Source: Pseudomonas psychrophila HA-4
GTDB lineage: Bacteria; Pseudomonadota; Gammaproteobacteria; Pseudomonadales; Pseudomonadaceae
Length of the DNA stretch: 63,353 nucleotides
Direction: 5' to 3'
NCBI RefSeq assembly: GCF_000282975.1
Contig: NZ_ALJC01000069.1
Span: 1 to 63,353, forward strand
Shown: piece after piece, positions 63,278 to 63,353 of the stretch
Position numbering within the stretch: the first letter of the stretch is position 1
Layout: every line of letters starts with the position of its first letter
Notes under the pieces: generated by a model
What the model was told of the DNA's origin: nothing
Seen by the model: only the letters and a program-made list of their open reading frames with translations
The model's database searches: none
Position numbers and translations under genes: made by a program

Positions 63278-63309
63278 GTAGGAGCAGCCGGTCGACGCTC
63301 CTACAGGGG
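63278..63309. repeat. REP-type palindrome CTGTAGGAGC
   Basis: CTGTAGGAGCAGCCGGTCGA, then CGCTCCTACAGG, is an inverted repeat directly after the MOSC gene and directly before the putative insertion-sequence end. Confidence 0.65.
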
Positions 63310-63353
63310 TGAACTGCCCCCAAAAAGTTGGACACCCATCCAACTTTTTGGGT
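63310..63353. mobile_element. Probable end of an IS3-type insertion sequence (runs off the window)
   Basis: The sequence from 63310 begins TGAACTGCCCCCAAAAAGTT, resembling the TGAACTGCCCC ends of IS3-family elements. It continues into a perfect inverted pair (CCCAAAAAGTTGGA facing TCCAACTTTTTGGG). No transposase is visible because the window ends. The call rests on remembered terminal-repeat form. Confidence 0.45.

Noticed and set aside
1..63353. CRISPR array, tRNA or rRNA genes, integrase or prophage
   Set aside because: No regularly spaced direct repeats, cloverleaf sequences, conserved rRNA segments or phage genes were seen on either strand. The holin-family label at 44108 refers to the YqjE family in a chromosomal yqjDEK-like operon.

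Overview
The window is a chromosomal segment of a Pseudomonas, probably of the fluorescens/fragi side of the genus. This rests on family content and gene order: an EarP/EF-P(Arg32) pair, class II DAHP synthase, deaD, tpm, htpX, alaA, msrB, a glutathione peroxidase and sagS follow in an order I remember from P. aeruginosa (about PA2852 down to PA2824). Nearby blocks with dgt, a Roc-type two-component pair, yqjD/yqjE, mobA-moaB-moeA and yegS recall PA3023-PA3045. Short Pseudomonas-type REP palindromes lie between genes. Base composition looks like the high-50s % G+C by eye. No tRNA, rRNA, CRISPR array or complete mobile element was seen; one probable insertion-sequence end lies at the right edge.

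Layout. 1-7.3 kb: tail of a small DUF3077-like gene, a frameshifted parE-like toxin remnant, an OsmC-YcaO fusion, and a fecI-fecR-receptor iron-uptake operon behind a Fur-like box. 7.3-12.8 kb: a catabolic-looking operon (Fae homologue, aldo/keto reductase, aldehyde dehydrogenase, MFS permease) facing a GcvA-type LysR regulator. 13-20 kb: small stress and envelope proteins, an MFS exporter, a GreA-like factor, then earP and efp. 19-27 kb: TauE/SafE permease, LysR, DUF1127, DAHP synthase, spermidine-synthase-like protein, deaD, YgiD-type dioxygenase, tpm. 27-34.5 kb: htpX, alaA, msrB, glutathione peroxidase, sagS, DUF815 ATPase, msrC, a set weighted to protein and oxidative-damage repair. 34.5-43.6 kb: a large HD-GYP protein, a BvgS-like hybrid kinase with its BvgA-like regulator, and dgt. 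43.7-46.7 kb: yqjK-like/yqjE/yqjD genes and a Kef-type antiporter.

46.7-54.7 kb is the most distinctive part: an orphan type VI secretion (T6SS) island. Its order is hcp, DUF4123 adaptor, a 1215-residue VasX-like effector with four predicted membrane segments, then two tandem, nearly identical DUF6708 membrane proteins that are probable immunity proteins. No vgrG is present. A sigma-54-like promoter precedes hcp, and three copies of an 18-bp palindrome (TGCGCAA-N4-TTGCGCA) lie 100-220 bp further upstream, where enhancer sites for an activator would be expected. The two immunity copies differ mainly in one membrane segment.

54.7-63.3 kb: glutaredoxin-like protein, RluA-type pseudouridine synthase, FadL-type porin, YgdR-type lipoprotein, mobA, moaB-moeA, yegS, cheV and a MOSC protein, ending in a REP palindrome and the probable insertion-sequence end.

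Domain, family and synteny statements come from reading the translations and from memory; no database search was run.
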